A DNA stretch of 64,000 nucleotides from Cyclospora cayetanensis. Its lineage: Eukaryota; Apicomplexa; Conoidasida; Eucoccidiorida; Eimeriidae. The translations under genes and the position numbers were made by a program. The notes under the pieces are model-generated. The model had not been told where the DNA came from, made no database searches, and was given only the letters and a program-made list of their open reading frames with translations. Where the stretch lies: contig NW_020312369.1 of the NCBI RefSeq assembly GCF_002999335.1, forward strand, positions 434,001 through 498,000, in the 5' to 3' direction. The first letter of the stretch is position 1. Every line of letters starts with the position of its first letter. Below are positions 10,532 to 20,995 of the stretch, in pieces.

Positions 10532-13500
10532 CTAGCTTTCAATATTGCCCCCCGTCAGCACCAAATGGGCAGTTCCGTCTCCCTCTTGTACTCTTTGTAA
10601 TGCCTTTAAAGTGGGGAGTGACTCCATTAGGTTCTCTTGCAGCCGCCTCTCTGGAAGCGCATCCACACACATATGCACAATGATGGTCTATAGGGGTGTG
10701 GACTCCCCCTGTACATATCCTTTGTCCTTGCATGAAAAACGCGCTGCATGCACGTTTTTTCGAGAAACACCGCCAACTCACCCAGCTCGATCCTTTTCAG
10801 TTGCTTTTCCTGTTTTTTAAGACTCGGGAACTTTCCATGGAAGTGCCACGATATCCGGCGGAAGGCGTCCTTCGCATTCTGCAACAAAACCCCCGCAAGA
10901 GCGACAGCGCGCCACCCCCCAATCGCCCTGCTGTCCAGACTTCTTTCGCATGCACTATTCCCGTCATCAATGCGCAACCCCTAGAGGCCCCCTCTGCAGT
11001 GCACCTCCCCCCCCTCCAAACACTTGCGCCATATCGGGGGGGGGGTAGGCGGGAGCTCTTTCTGGAATAGCTAGCGCGTGCTCGATGGTATAAGATTAGG
11101 AATTGCACGGACCATGACGTTGCCGAAGGAGTCCCTGTAATCCAGATTCACTTCCTTTTCGTTCTCTGCATTGTGAAGCGGCAACTCAAGGTGGTGCCCG
11201 CGCCTCCGCCTGATTTTATCCAGCGAAAAGAAGTCTGAATGCCAGGCCGCATGCAGAAGTGCAACCCGGACGACCCCCCTGAAGATCCTCGTTCTGCTGC
11301 GAATCCCGCTAAGCCCCAGCTAAAACCCCTCAAAAAACCTGCCTGCTCCTAGGCAGTGTCGTAGCAACATACACCCGCCATACAGGTGAAGCAACATGAC
11401 ACAACTAGCACCAGCAACAGAGTGCCTAGCAGCCACTCTCGCTGTACCTTTGCTCTGCAGATACGCAAGTGCCCCAGCAACCGAATTTCCAATTGGCTGC
11501 TCTGCCATGAACTCGGGCTGCGACGCAAGCGCGCACATTCAAAAACCTGGGGCACACCTTCCTGCCGCATCCTGCAAACAAACCCTCGCGTACACCTCCC
11601 CCTCCCCCCTTTCCCCCGACCTACCGATGCACTCACTCGCATGGCGAGAAACTCGAGACGCGAGTCACCGTACCTCGGAGTCACTGTCGTCGTCTTCCTT
11701 CGACTGCTCCTCGACAAGTTCTCCTTCTTCGGCATCCTCCCTCGGCTGACTTTCGGTAGGCGACGGAGGGGGCTTTGCGGACTTGGTGGGGGTGCTATTT
11801 GTGACCTTAATGCCTCTGTATGCATGCGGTAGAGAGACAGACAGACAGACAGACAAAACACCTTAGTAAGGCCTCTACCTAAACCTCGCTTCCTTCGACT
11901 GAGGCTCGCACCACAACATCCCCAACGCCCTCACAGAAGGACGACCGTTCTAGGTGGCTAGCAAAGCCTGCTTTTTTGACGCTGCAGGCAGGAAATCAAT
12001 CTCAGTAACGAGAGAAAACGCAAACCAAGCAGAGAAGGCGGGCAGAAATCACAGCTTACTTCGAAGGCTTCGGCCCGAGGAAGGCCCCTCCACCGCGTGC
12101 CTCCTGTGCCTTTTCCATTGGCGTTAAAACACTCCTGCAGAACTCTGTGGTATTCGACAGCTGCAGCCCTTCCTCGTCCTTCTCTTCCGCCTTGCCTGCA
12201 ACACGCGCCAACCAATTCTCTGCCCTGAACCCTAAGCTTGAGGCTTACACGGAGCTCTCTCTCTCTGTGGTGAGAAGCAATGCAAGATTCTGATCTACAG
12301 CCACGGAGTAACCGCGCACAAAACAGAGTTTCCGAGATTCCACAGGGCTTACTTTGCTGTGTGAGCTCGACAAGCATCGCTGTCTTCGGCAAAAGGCCCT
12401 TGGAGAAAGCTTCTTCCTCTGCTCGCGTCCGTCTGCACACACCCGCCGGGGCACCTGTAGCAGCAGCAGCTGTAGCAGCAGCAACTGTAGCAGCAGCAGC
12501 TGTAGCAGCAACAGCACCTGTAGCAGCAGCAACTGTAGCAGCAGCAGCTGTAGCAGCAGCAACTGTAGCAGCAGCAGCTGTAGCAGCAACAGCACCTGTA
12601 GCAGCAGCAACTGTAGCAGCAGCAGCTGTAGCAGCAGCAACTGTAGCAGCAGCAGCACCTGTAGCAGCAGCACCTGTAGCAGCAGCAGCACCTGTAGCAG
12701 CAGCAGCTGTAGCAGCAGCACCTGTAGCAGCAGCAGCTGTAGCAGCAGCAGCTGTAGCAGCAGCAGCTGTAGCAGCAGCACCTGTAGCAGCAGCACCTGT
12801 AGCAGCAGCACCTGTAGCAGCAGCACCTGTAGCAGCAGCAGCTGTAGCAGCAGCAACTGTAGCAGCAGCAGCTGTAGCAGCAGCAGCTGTAGCAGCAGCA
12901 GCTGTAGCAGCAGCACCTGTAGCAGCAGCAGCAGCTGTAGCAGCAGCAGCTGTAGCAGCTGTAGCAGCAGCAGCTGTAGCAGCAGCAACAGCAAGAAACA
13001 CACATTGCCCACCAAGGCCAAAAGGTACCCCAGACAAAAGACAGCACCACCACAGCAATATTTACGGAGCACTATTACCTCTTGATTTGTTGTAGTAGTC
13101 GCTGCCTCTCCATTTCTGTGGGATCTATCTCCTCACTACCTCCACCCGTGGTGGGCTGTACGTAGACCCCCAATTCCTCATTTAAAACCTCGGAGAGCTG
13201 CCTCACGTGCTCCTCTTGTTTGCTGCTGCTGCCTTTGCTGCCGCTGTCTTTGCTGCTGCGTTCTTTGCTGCTCTTTGATTTGCTGCCTGTGGGGCCACCG
13301 TCCTGCCGCGGGTAGTCTTCTCGATCCTTTGTTGCCGCTGCGAGCGCCGTCGCCACCATCTCCTTCTGTGCATTCTTTTCCCTGCACTCGCAACGCCAAC
13401 CGCCCCCCTCCTAGATCTGTATCCCTCCCTCGCCCTCCGACATCACCACTGCGGGTGCAACGGCTGCCAAGGATCGCTGCTAAGGGCAAATCGTGGCATC

Positions 13501-15175
13501 GGATCTGCAGACGTACTGCAGCTGCCTGCTACTCCTGGAAGCGTGATCATCTCCCCTTCTCCTGCTGCCACCACCAACACTCTCCGAGAGGTCTTCTTCT
13601 AAGTCTGCAGCAGTGTCCTCTTGAGCAGCAGCCAGGCCCAGCCAAAACTCCATTCCAGTCTTCCTTTGCTTCTCTTTCCTCTGCTTCTTCGGCTTCCTAA
13701 AGGCCGGCACCCCGAGCACGTCAGCCTCCCCCTCGACTCCTGCTGCTGCCGCCTTCTCACCATCCGCTTCAGCTGCAGAAGCAGTTGCAGCATCCTGCTT
13801 CAGCATGTCTTGCAGCATAAACCCCTTCGCCTCTCCTGGGGGTCTCGCAAGGCCCTTCGCTGCCGCCTCTTCCTGCTGCCATTCATCGTAATGCGCAAGA
13901 ATATCCTTTTTCTCGCCCCCCCCCTCCAATTCCTCTGCTGCGTTGTACGCCGTCTTCTGGTGCGCTTGCTGCTGCCGCTTGTGCTTCCGCTGCAGCATTT
14001 CCTTTTCCCTGAGCTGGAGAGACTCAAGAACGTCTCCGTCCTCGTTCAAGGAGCCGTCAGGCGCAAGGATCTGCGCATCCTGCAGGGTCAAGACGACAGC
14101 CTCACCCTCCGGCAAATCCGAGGCATCATGAGCCACACGCGCTGCCATGGGGGCGCCTGCCGCTGCCGTGTCTTCGGAGGCTGCTGCCTGCTCTGCTGCT
14201 GAATTGGCTGCAGCGCCCTCCTCAGCCTCGGAATCCGATTCATCATCGTAGCGCACACGGTCCACTAAATGAGACACACACATAAATGTATGCATACACC
14301 AATTGTGACAGCCACACATAGGCACCCGCCCTTCGAAACACCCCAAAGCGTCGTGCGCGGCTTCTGCTGCCGCCTCCAGCAGCCGCGCTGACAGAGTTCA
14401 TGCTGCTGCAGAGCAGCAGCAGCACCAGCATCAGCAGCAAGCAAGACCAACAGCAAACGCCTTCAACATTCAAAACACCGCTCTCAGAAAAGCAGCGCCA
14501 GGAAGCACACAGGCAAGCGCAAGTAGGATAGCGGCTAACACATGCCAGCACAACCTCGCAAGCAACAGCCATAAGTACCACGGCCTTGGGAGGCTAGCGT
14601 TTGCTGCTCCTTCTTCGCCTTCCGCATCCGTGAAATCCACGCAAGGGGATCCAGGATGTCTGAATCTTGAGCTGCTGCCGATGCGATGGTGTCGCCAGAA
14701 ATCAACAGTGCATGCGCTACCCGGCGCTTCTGCAGTTCTTCCTCTTCTCTCCTTTCCCTTGCGGCTGCTGCTGCAGCTGCTGCAGCGGTATCTGTCGAGG
14801 GCTTCGCGTCCTTAGACTCTCCGCCGTCATCTTCTGCTGCAACGGCCGACGCCACGGCTGCACTCGCATCAGCCTCGCGGTGCCGCTTGCCGCTGCTGCT
14901 CGTGGAAACTCTGTCATGGCTGCTTGCACCACTGCTGCCCGTTTTGTCCTGCAGCAAACAGCAGCATCGAAGGCAGCCGACTCTAGAAAGGGGCGACGGC
15001 GTGCAAACTGCAAGCCTCTGGGGTTGGATGTCTTCCTGTTTGCTCGACTAGGGGTTCCCGGCAGTATGCATGTGCATACCTTCGCATCCAGCCGCAGCGG
15101 CTTGAGGCCGAGCTTGGCTCTCAGCGCATTTGTCTCTTCAATAGAGAGCGTCACTTCTTTGCTCTGCGTCGACAT
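10532..15175 (-). CDS. SART-1/Snu66 homologue, U4/U6.U5 tri-snRNP protein, 11 exons, 755 aa
   Basis: SART-1 proteins are needed to recruit the tri-snRNP to the spliceosome. Exons, 5' to 3': 15080-15175, 14579-14948, 13517-14264, 13079-13381, 12353-12432, 12060-12195, 11674-11815, 11448-11517, 11113-11234, 10782-10878, 10532-10635. All phases agree and the total is divisible by three. The N-terminus has LSIEETNALRAKLGLKPL, the family signature. Exon 3 has GEAVVLTLQDAQIL followed by DGDVLESL and a KKDILAHYDE segment. Exon 6 has NTTEFCRSV, exon 8 EQPIGNSVAGALAYLQSKG, exons 9-10 the conserved VNLDYRDSFGNVM and AKDAFRRISWHFHGK, and the last exon ends in AHLVLTGGNIES. Acidic and Ala-rich linkers fill the gaps. 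The gene diverges from the MPP6-like gene across 523 bases. Intron 9 uses an unusual GTCCGT donor. Assignment is firm. Confidence 0.93.
12452..12994. repeat. CAG/CTG minisatellite of about 15-base units inside SART-1 intron 4
   Basis: The plus strand repeats CTGTAGCAGCAGCAG with variants ending in CAC or CAA, for about 36 units. It lies entirely between the SART-1 exons 13079-13381 and 12353-12432, whose splice phases match each other exactly (R codon split as AG|A). It is open in most frames on both strands (poly-Ala, Leu/Gln, Ser/Cys), but the spliced SART-1 message excludes it. Confidence 0.88.
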
Positions 15176-15698
15176 TGCTGCGCAGGCAGTATTCTCAAGG
15201 GCTGCAACCCTCCCAAACCCTGGCGAGAGGCCGCCGCAAGGGACGCGCCCAAGTGTACACGAAAGAGAAGCCTCAGAGGTTTCCGCGTGCGAGTGTTTGC
15301 GTCTTTGAAGATCGATTTTTGCGTTTTCGGAACAAAAAGTTAAGCCGTTAAGGGCCTGGCACCGGCGGGGCCCCATGCATGCGAAGAGGAGCAAGCCTTC
15401 GGTGACTGCGGCACTGATGGGTAATAAATAGCCCAGTCTGTTCAAATCCCTGAAGTTTGGGGCTTCCAAAGTCTGTAGCTTTGCAAGGGTCAACGGAGAG
15501 TGTTTGGCGGGAGTAACTGATACGCCCCCTTCGGCTTTCTTGCCATTTTTTCTGTTGCTGTGCCTTCTACGCTGGCAGTTGCTCTGTTGCATTCGCTGAT
15601 CGAATCGTTGCTTTATGACTGCCGAGCGCCGCAGAGTGCTCCTGGGTGGCCTTGCGTGTCTTAAGCGGCGCGCTTCCCTGACGCTTAAGGCGTAGGGT
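15176..15698. promoter_or_regulatory. Putative bidirectional promoter region, SART-1 / MPP6-like
   Basis: The 523 bases between two divergent start codons must contain both transcription starts and 5' UTRs. I recognise no specific factor site. The call rests on gene arrangement alone. Confidence 0.35.
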
Positions 15699-16212
15699 TT
15701 GATGATGCAAGACTCGAAGGGCTTATCGGAGAATGTTCGGAGGTTGCGGTTTATGTCTGCTCAGCAGCAGACCCGACCGGTAGCACCAGCAGCAGGCGCG
15801 GCGACAGCGGGTGGCAGGCAGGACTGGTGTGCCCCTGGTTGGGAGCAAGCGGAAACTTTGTATGAACAACAGCAACAACAACAACAGCAGCAGCAGCAGC
15901 AGGCAGCAAGCGACTCTGCCCTTCACTACGACCTCCTTCTCTTCAGGTGAGGCGGAAGAACGCTCCCGGAGCAGCAGCTGGAGAGCCACGTGTGGCAAGC
16001 AGAGAGTCCGTGTGCACTCCCGAGACTCATTTTGATGATGTGGGACTGGTGTCTGCAGGCGGTCCTTCGGCGGGATGAATCCCTTCATCGAGTCTCTTAC
16101 CAAGAAGCAAATTAGAAAGGCGGCTGCCGCGGAAGCGCACAGAGAAGAGAGAGACCAGGCCCTTCTTCTCGCACGTAGCAGACAGAGTAGGCAGATGCCA
16201 GCGGGCCTGTAA
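15699..16212 (+). CDS. MPP6 (M-phase phosphoprotein 6)-like exosome cofactor, 2 exons, 133 aa
   Basis: MPP6 proteins bind the nuclear RNA exosome and help recruit the MTR4 helicase. Exons are 15699-15946 and 16059-16212, with a 112-base GT-AG intron splitting an Arg codon. The N-terminus has LSENVRRLRFM, equivalent to the conserved LSKNLLRMKFM of animal MPP6. Across the splice junction the protein reads HYDLLLFRRSFGGMNPFIESL, matching the CEDLLYGRMSFRGFNPEVEKL block that defines the family. Between them is a tract of 12 Gln. The C-terminus is Lys/Arg/Ala rich, as in the family. The length is close to the usual 140-160 residues. Two ATGs stand in tandem at the start; the first is used. Its 3' end faces that of the CYB5D1-like gene. 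Confidence 0.78.
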
Positions 16213-16835
16213 GGCGTCGAGCTAAGGGGCCCACGCACGGGGCACGTTGGTTGCCTTAAGTGCTTCTTTGAGTCCAAGATTCTCCGACTTAAACCCCACA
16301 CCTTTGCTATGGTAGTGTAGCTGACACCCGACAAACGGGTTGGCGGTAGGCTGAAAGCTGCCACTGCCGCACGGATTTCGGAAAGCCCTGTTCAGGTGCT
16401 AAGGGCAAATGCCTGTGTCTAGAAGGCACGCAACGACAAGGTCTTCTTCTGCGTGTGCATTAGTACTTAGCAATATATGCGGCCATTTATCGGGTGGGGA
16501 AGCAAGCTAGGGACCTTCAAACTAACTCTTGCCGGTCAGGCGTAATGTCTACTGGGCTGTCGCGGACGCTCCGCCACGCAACCAGCTAGCTGAATGTGCG
16601 AAACGAAACACGAGGTCGCTGTATGCACACTGGGAGGCACCGTCCGGTCGGCCCTCATGACTAAAAATATACTACGGCTGTTGCTGGGAATCTTGCCTTG
16701 CTGAATAACTCAGGAGCTGCGGTTTCGGCGGCAAGAGTTGCTGCTGGTGCTTGTGCAATGCTCGAAGAGGTATGCTTCTTGTGGTGCTTTAGAAGAAATG
16801 ACAATAGCTTAGGTGTACACTCAGGACTTAGAGGG
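16213..16835. other. Convergent 3' region
   Basis: About 620 bases lie between the stop codons of the MPP6-like and CYB5D1-like genes. I see nothing supported here. Confidence 0.5.
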
Positions 16836-17534
16836 TCAAATAGCTAGTAGATCATCCTCAAAGTGCAAGAGGATTGTGGGTGGTGGGGGCCTTTCTGCGG
16901 GGTCGCACGGAACGTCGTCTGAGTCAGAAACTATATGGATGTCGTTTTGCGTGAGGGATTTGTCGAGGTCTACCGCCCGGCCTCGGCACGACCACGTGTA
17001 CGCTTCTGCGTGCGAGTTGGCCCCTTTGAGTTGCTGATCTAGAACAAGTTTTAAGGGCTTATCAATCGGGATATGCAGCGCTGTCTTCTGCCCCGTCAGA
17101 GTGTTTAGGAAGTACACTGGTGCAACAGACTGTGCTAGTTCGCCCACGATATATCTGGCATCGCGCCACCACGGGGTGCCTGTACAGCCTGAACCGGGAA
17201 CGTGCAGGAAGGGGGTATTGGGGTGTTTGTACACTTCGGTGGTGTCGCTCCGCACGCGAGCAACGGCCTGGGGTTGCATTGTATCTGGACAGAACCAGTG
17301 GGATATGTCTGACCCCGCGTTTTCTATCAGCGGGACGGCGAGCTGGTTCCTATTAAGAGCCAACAACGGTGACAAGTCGTATACGCGCCCGTAAACTGAG
17401 ACCCAACAATCAGTGGAGACGCAGTGGCGCTGCAGGTCGTCAGGAAGGATAAAACCACCCCTAGGGGGAGGGCGAGCCACTTCACGGGCGTCCACATCGT
17501 TGTAAACCTCGGGACGAGCACGCGGTTGAGACAT
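16836..17534 (-). CDS. Cytochrome b5 domain-containing protein 1 (CYB5D1)-like ciliary protein, 232 aa
   Basis: In animals and green algae CYB5D1 is an axonemal protein linked to radial spokes and ciliary beating. This single-exon protein aligns over its whole length: VSTDCWVSVYGRVYDLSPL, AGSDISHWF, HVPGSG before PWWRD, YFLNTLTGQKTALHIPID, YTWSCRGRAVDLDKSLTQNDI, and the C-terminal PPTILLHFEDDLLAI. The b5-like fold lacks the HPGG haem ligand loop of true cytochromes b5, as is usual for this family, so electron transfer should not be assumed. The start ATG at 17534 gives a length matching the family. Because coccidians make flagella only in microgametes, expression there is the expectation, but that is inference. 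An alternative as a general cytochrome b5 reductase partner is unlikely. Confidence 0.9.
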   Translation of the reverse strand: MSQPRARPEVYNDVDAREVARPPPRGGFILPDDLQRHCVSTDCWVSVYGRVYDLSPLLALNRNQLAVPLIENAGSDISHWFCPDTMQPQAVARVRSDTTEVYKHPNTPFLHVPGSGCTGTPWWRDARYIVGELAQSVAPVYFLNTLTGQKTALHIPIDKPLKLVLDQQLKGANSHAEAYTWSCRGRAVDLDKSLTQNDIHIVSDSDDVPCDPAERPPPPTILLHFEDDLLAI

Positions 17535-20500
17535 CGTCCTGCTGCTCTTGCTGATCCTGTTGGCTGGTTCTGCATTCAGTGCTAATCGTTTTGCTGCTGC
17601 GGGTGAGGTGACGAGCAGAATCAGTAATTAGTGATATAAGTAAGGCTTCGGCAGCTTACTGCTGCGGCAACGCTGCTCTTTGCAGATTCTCAACTTGCTC
17701 GCGAGAGGAGTGCGCGTTGGTGGTGCTGTTGTTAGTTGAGCAACTACTGCGAATGCTGCTCCTATTATTGTTGCAGTAGAAGCTGCTATTGCTACTATAT
17801 AGCTGCTTTCAAAACTGGCTGCCGGATTTCGTGGGCGTGGAACCGTCAGGATGCCCTTACCAACATGGGTCCCTCCAAGGGGACCCCCAGCTGGCTTGCA
17901 TTAGAACTTGAAAGATAGGATTTAGGGCTTACAAATGACCATTCATTAAACAGCACCTATCAAACCAATTATTGTCTAGTCTTATGACTACTTACGTCAC
18001 ATGTGATGGGTAATAACTCCCGAAAACTCCTGTGGAGGCGAGGTGACCTCGAGCCTCTGTGCGCAGGGCTATCCCATGTACACAGTGCTTCGAATTCACC
18101 GAAAAGCGATTTGCTGTTTACAGCTGGAGCATCTGTCTTCAAAACAGACATTTTTCACGGTAAGTCGAATTGCCCACAAGTATTCAATTTGAGCTAAAAG
18201 TCAACAACTTTCGGAGTTCTCATCCAGAGTTGTACAGCCCTTGGCTTAGAGTCTCAAGGTTTTGCCCTTCGCTCTTAAGACGTGGTATGCCGAACCTTTT
18301 GATATTTTGCCACCTCCCCATCCCTCTCTACAAGTAGTGTGAATGATGTACGCAGCACCGAAAGATATATACAGGAGGAGGCACAAGTGTAGAGGAGGCA
18401 GTAGGCGGGAAATGAATGCTAAGGCTTTAGTATAAAATTCTGGACAGAACAGGCAAAAGAATCGGTAGGCACCGAGGGATGCAGAGACCGAAAACTGGCA
18501 GTGTCCATTCATAGAGAATCACACATGTAGAACACAACCAGGGGACAGAAGAAATCAGAAAGACTAGAAGACGCACAAATTAAGGCAGAAGCTATGCCTA
18601 GGAAAATCAAGCACTTCGTTTCAAGGGGTGTGAGTACAGCCAGTGAGAGAAAGAGCTATAATTTTTGGAACAGACACAAGGTATCCTCCAATGTTTTGGC
18701 GCCCTGAAGCTAAAGTTCCAGAGGACTCAAGGCACGACCGACTCAAAGTGACGGCCCCTCTAGCGCATCATAATTTTACGTCTTCATCTTAGTGGCATTC
18801 TGCGGGCAAAAGGAACAATTACGTTTTAGTTGTCGAGAGCCAGCAAGAGATGCACCGGCGAAAGGCAATTGCCGTACTGTCAGCAGCACGCGCAGTAGCA
18901 GGAGCTGCTGCGCCTGAGCACGCGAACAAACTGTGGCGATTGCATGAAAATTGCTTCAAGAAAAGGGTATCTTACCTTCTGTGCACATAAATTTGTGGAG
19001 ACGATACCGCCTGGCCTGCTGTCAACCACTTCGTGATTAACGGGCTTGGGGAGAACCACGAGAACTCTTCGTAGAGGTGGTATTTTAGATTTGATGTGGA
19101 GAATAAATGCCTCATCAGCTAAGTCAGTTTCCGTCAAAATACAAACGATGGAGACGAGATAGCAGGAAACTGATACTGTCATATTGTTGGTATCAATTCC
19201 GATGCTCCGGCAGACCGACTGGAGTCCTTACATATGTGCCGCATACGCTGGCGACTTGGTACACACAAGCTCATGTTTATACCGTGATTCGCCCTCTCTG
19301 CGAACATATTGAACCTGGCACAATCAATCTCAGCTAGCGTATAAATGATTGAGCAAGAAGCTATCAAGAGGGAAAAGCTCAGAGGGACATGCACAGTTAA
19401 CAGGAAGACATGTGCAGGTGCTTCTTTTCGTTACCAGTCACTCCAACACATTAACTTCGCACTAAATGCAGCCTCAGACACAGAGAATGACCAAAAAGTG
19501 CGTTTTTCTGTAGATGTCCTATCACCAGAAAACACTGCGTATCTATTTCCAGCGTCAAAAGGGGCACAATAGTGTACAGACAAGCCATCGATAGAAAGCA
19601 AACAGACTGTCACGTGTGAAACTGTAAAGCAGCAATCTACCGAGATCAGCCTGTGTAGAGACATAGAAGAAAGTAAAGGGAGATGTGGACATATTGAGTG
19701 ATGTCCCTTTTCTTCTATCCGCGTGAAACACTGTTTTAAGGTCATAGAGGCGGAACACTTAATCGAAGACAATGCAAACTCTAAAATTCATTGAGTGTTT
19801 CCCAGCAAGGCGCCCTAGTTTCCCTGCCCGCAAACCCAAAGTTTGGACACGTGTGGGGAGAGTCAGCTAGCGTACGCGGTGCTGCAATCTCCAAGCACTC
19901 TGAGCATTCACAGCTAGTTGCACAAAGCCTCCACCGCACCCGCATACATCATTGCGTCTTCTTGTGTCGAGTAAATAGTCCTCAGCAATGAATAAAATGT
20001 ATGAACAGCCAAACCAGTTAGTCAGTTCTTTACAATCCTTTTGGCTTCAAAGCGCAGCGTGGGTTACTTCAGCAACCGCAGCACCCCCGCTGTTGCAGAA
20101 GGGGCAAGTGTTCAAGAGGCTAGCATCGACCGGGCAGCAGGCACTTGCTCGCTCTGTGTTAGTACAGCGTCAAGGGTTTGGGGTGGCTTACGGCTGAAAT
20201 TATGCTCTTTTAGCCGCCTAGCTTCTAGACTCCATAAGCGAGGTGGCCGTGCACATGCGGGGAAATTATGCCCCTGGTTATATGTACAAGCAAGAAAACA
20301 CACGTGCAAATGAGGTAGCTCATGGTGTCTATAATAGCCGTAACAAGCACTGCGGCGGGTGCTGGTGCCGCTGGAGGTGAGTGTGAAGGCAACAAACCAA
20401 TCGGCAGGGGGGCCCTCTTGGGGCCCCCTCGGGCGCTTCCGGGTCCAGCCCAGCACTTTAAGGGCTTGTGTTCCCCTTGTTGAGGGTTTTGTCATCGGAG

Positions 20501-20995
20501 TTTGCGGCTCATGACGTCGGTGTTGGATGCATTACACTAAAATTTTTGCCTTGCGGTAGCATCTCATTCGCTATGAGCGTCACCAGAGGGTGCCGCAGCT
20601 GCTGCCGCATGCAGCAAACGGAAAGAGTAGAACGGGCGAGAGCAGGGCGATTTTGCACCTTATCCACTGCATTCAAAGAGAACAGCATTGTAGTGTGGCT
20701 GTAGATTCTGGCGACAGGCTGGAGCAGACAGAGAGGCCTGCTAGTCCCCTTCAGAAGCGTAGAACATTTTGATATGCAAACCCTATCCCTATCCCGGGCA
20801 GTAGCGAATCACCGGTCTCTGTATTTAGGGTAGCATCTCGCCTCGGAGTAGGGTGGAGGAAGTTCGTCGCCGTGCGAGCAGCAGCGGCTGCAGCAGAGGC
20901 TGCAACGCCTGCTGCAGCTTCAACAACTTGCGTGCGAGGGGGCTGATTCAGCGGTGAAGATAGGGGCAGGCAGCCTTCAATAAAAGGGCTCTGAG
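17535..20995. other. Large divergent intergenic region, 3.5 kb
   Basis: This lies between the CYB5D1-like gene (minus) and the THOC3-like gene (plus) and should hold both promoters. Open frames are short and none shows a family motif. It contains one copy of a dispersed repeat at about 19805-20024. No RNA gene was recognised by eye. Confidence 0.5.
19805..20024 (+). repeat. Dispersed repeat, copy A
   Basis: This segment aligns in the same orientation with about 61212-61425. Shared blocks include CCAAGCACTC-GAG-ATTC, AGCAATGAATAA versus TGCAATAAATAA, and a GCCAAACCA block near the 3' end, at similar spacing. Divergence is substantial and no open frame is conserved. The type of element is unknown. 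Confidence 0.6.

Noticed and set aside
11958..13095. Long open frames of several hundred codons on both strands over the CAG array (poly-Ala, Leu/Gln, Ser/Cys).
   Set aside because: They are frames of a repeat. SART-1 exons on both sides join in phase and exclude the array.
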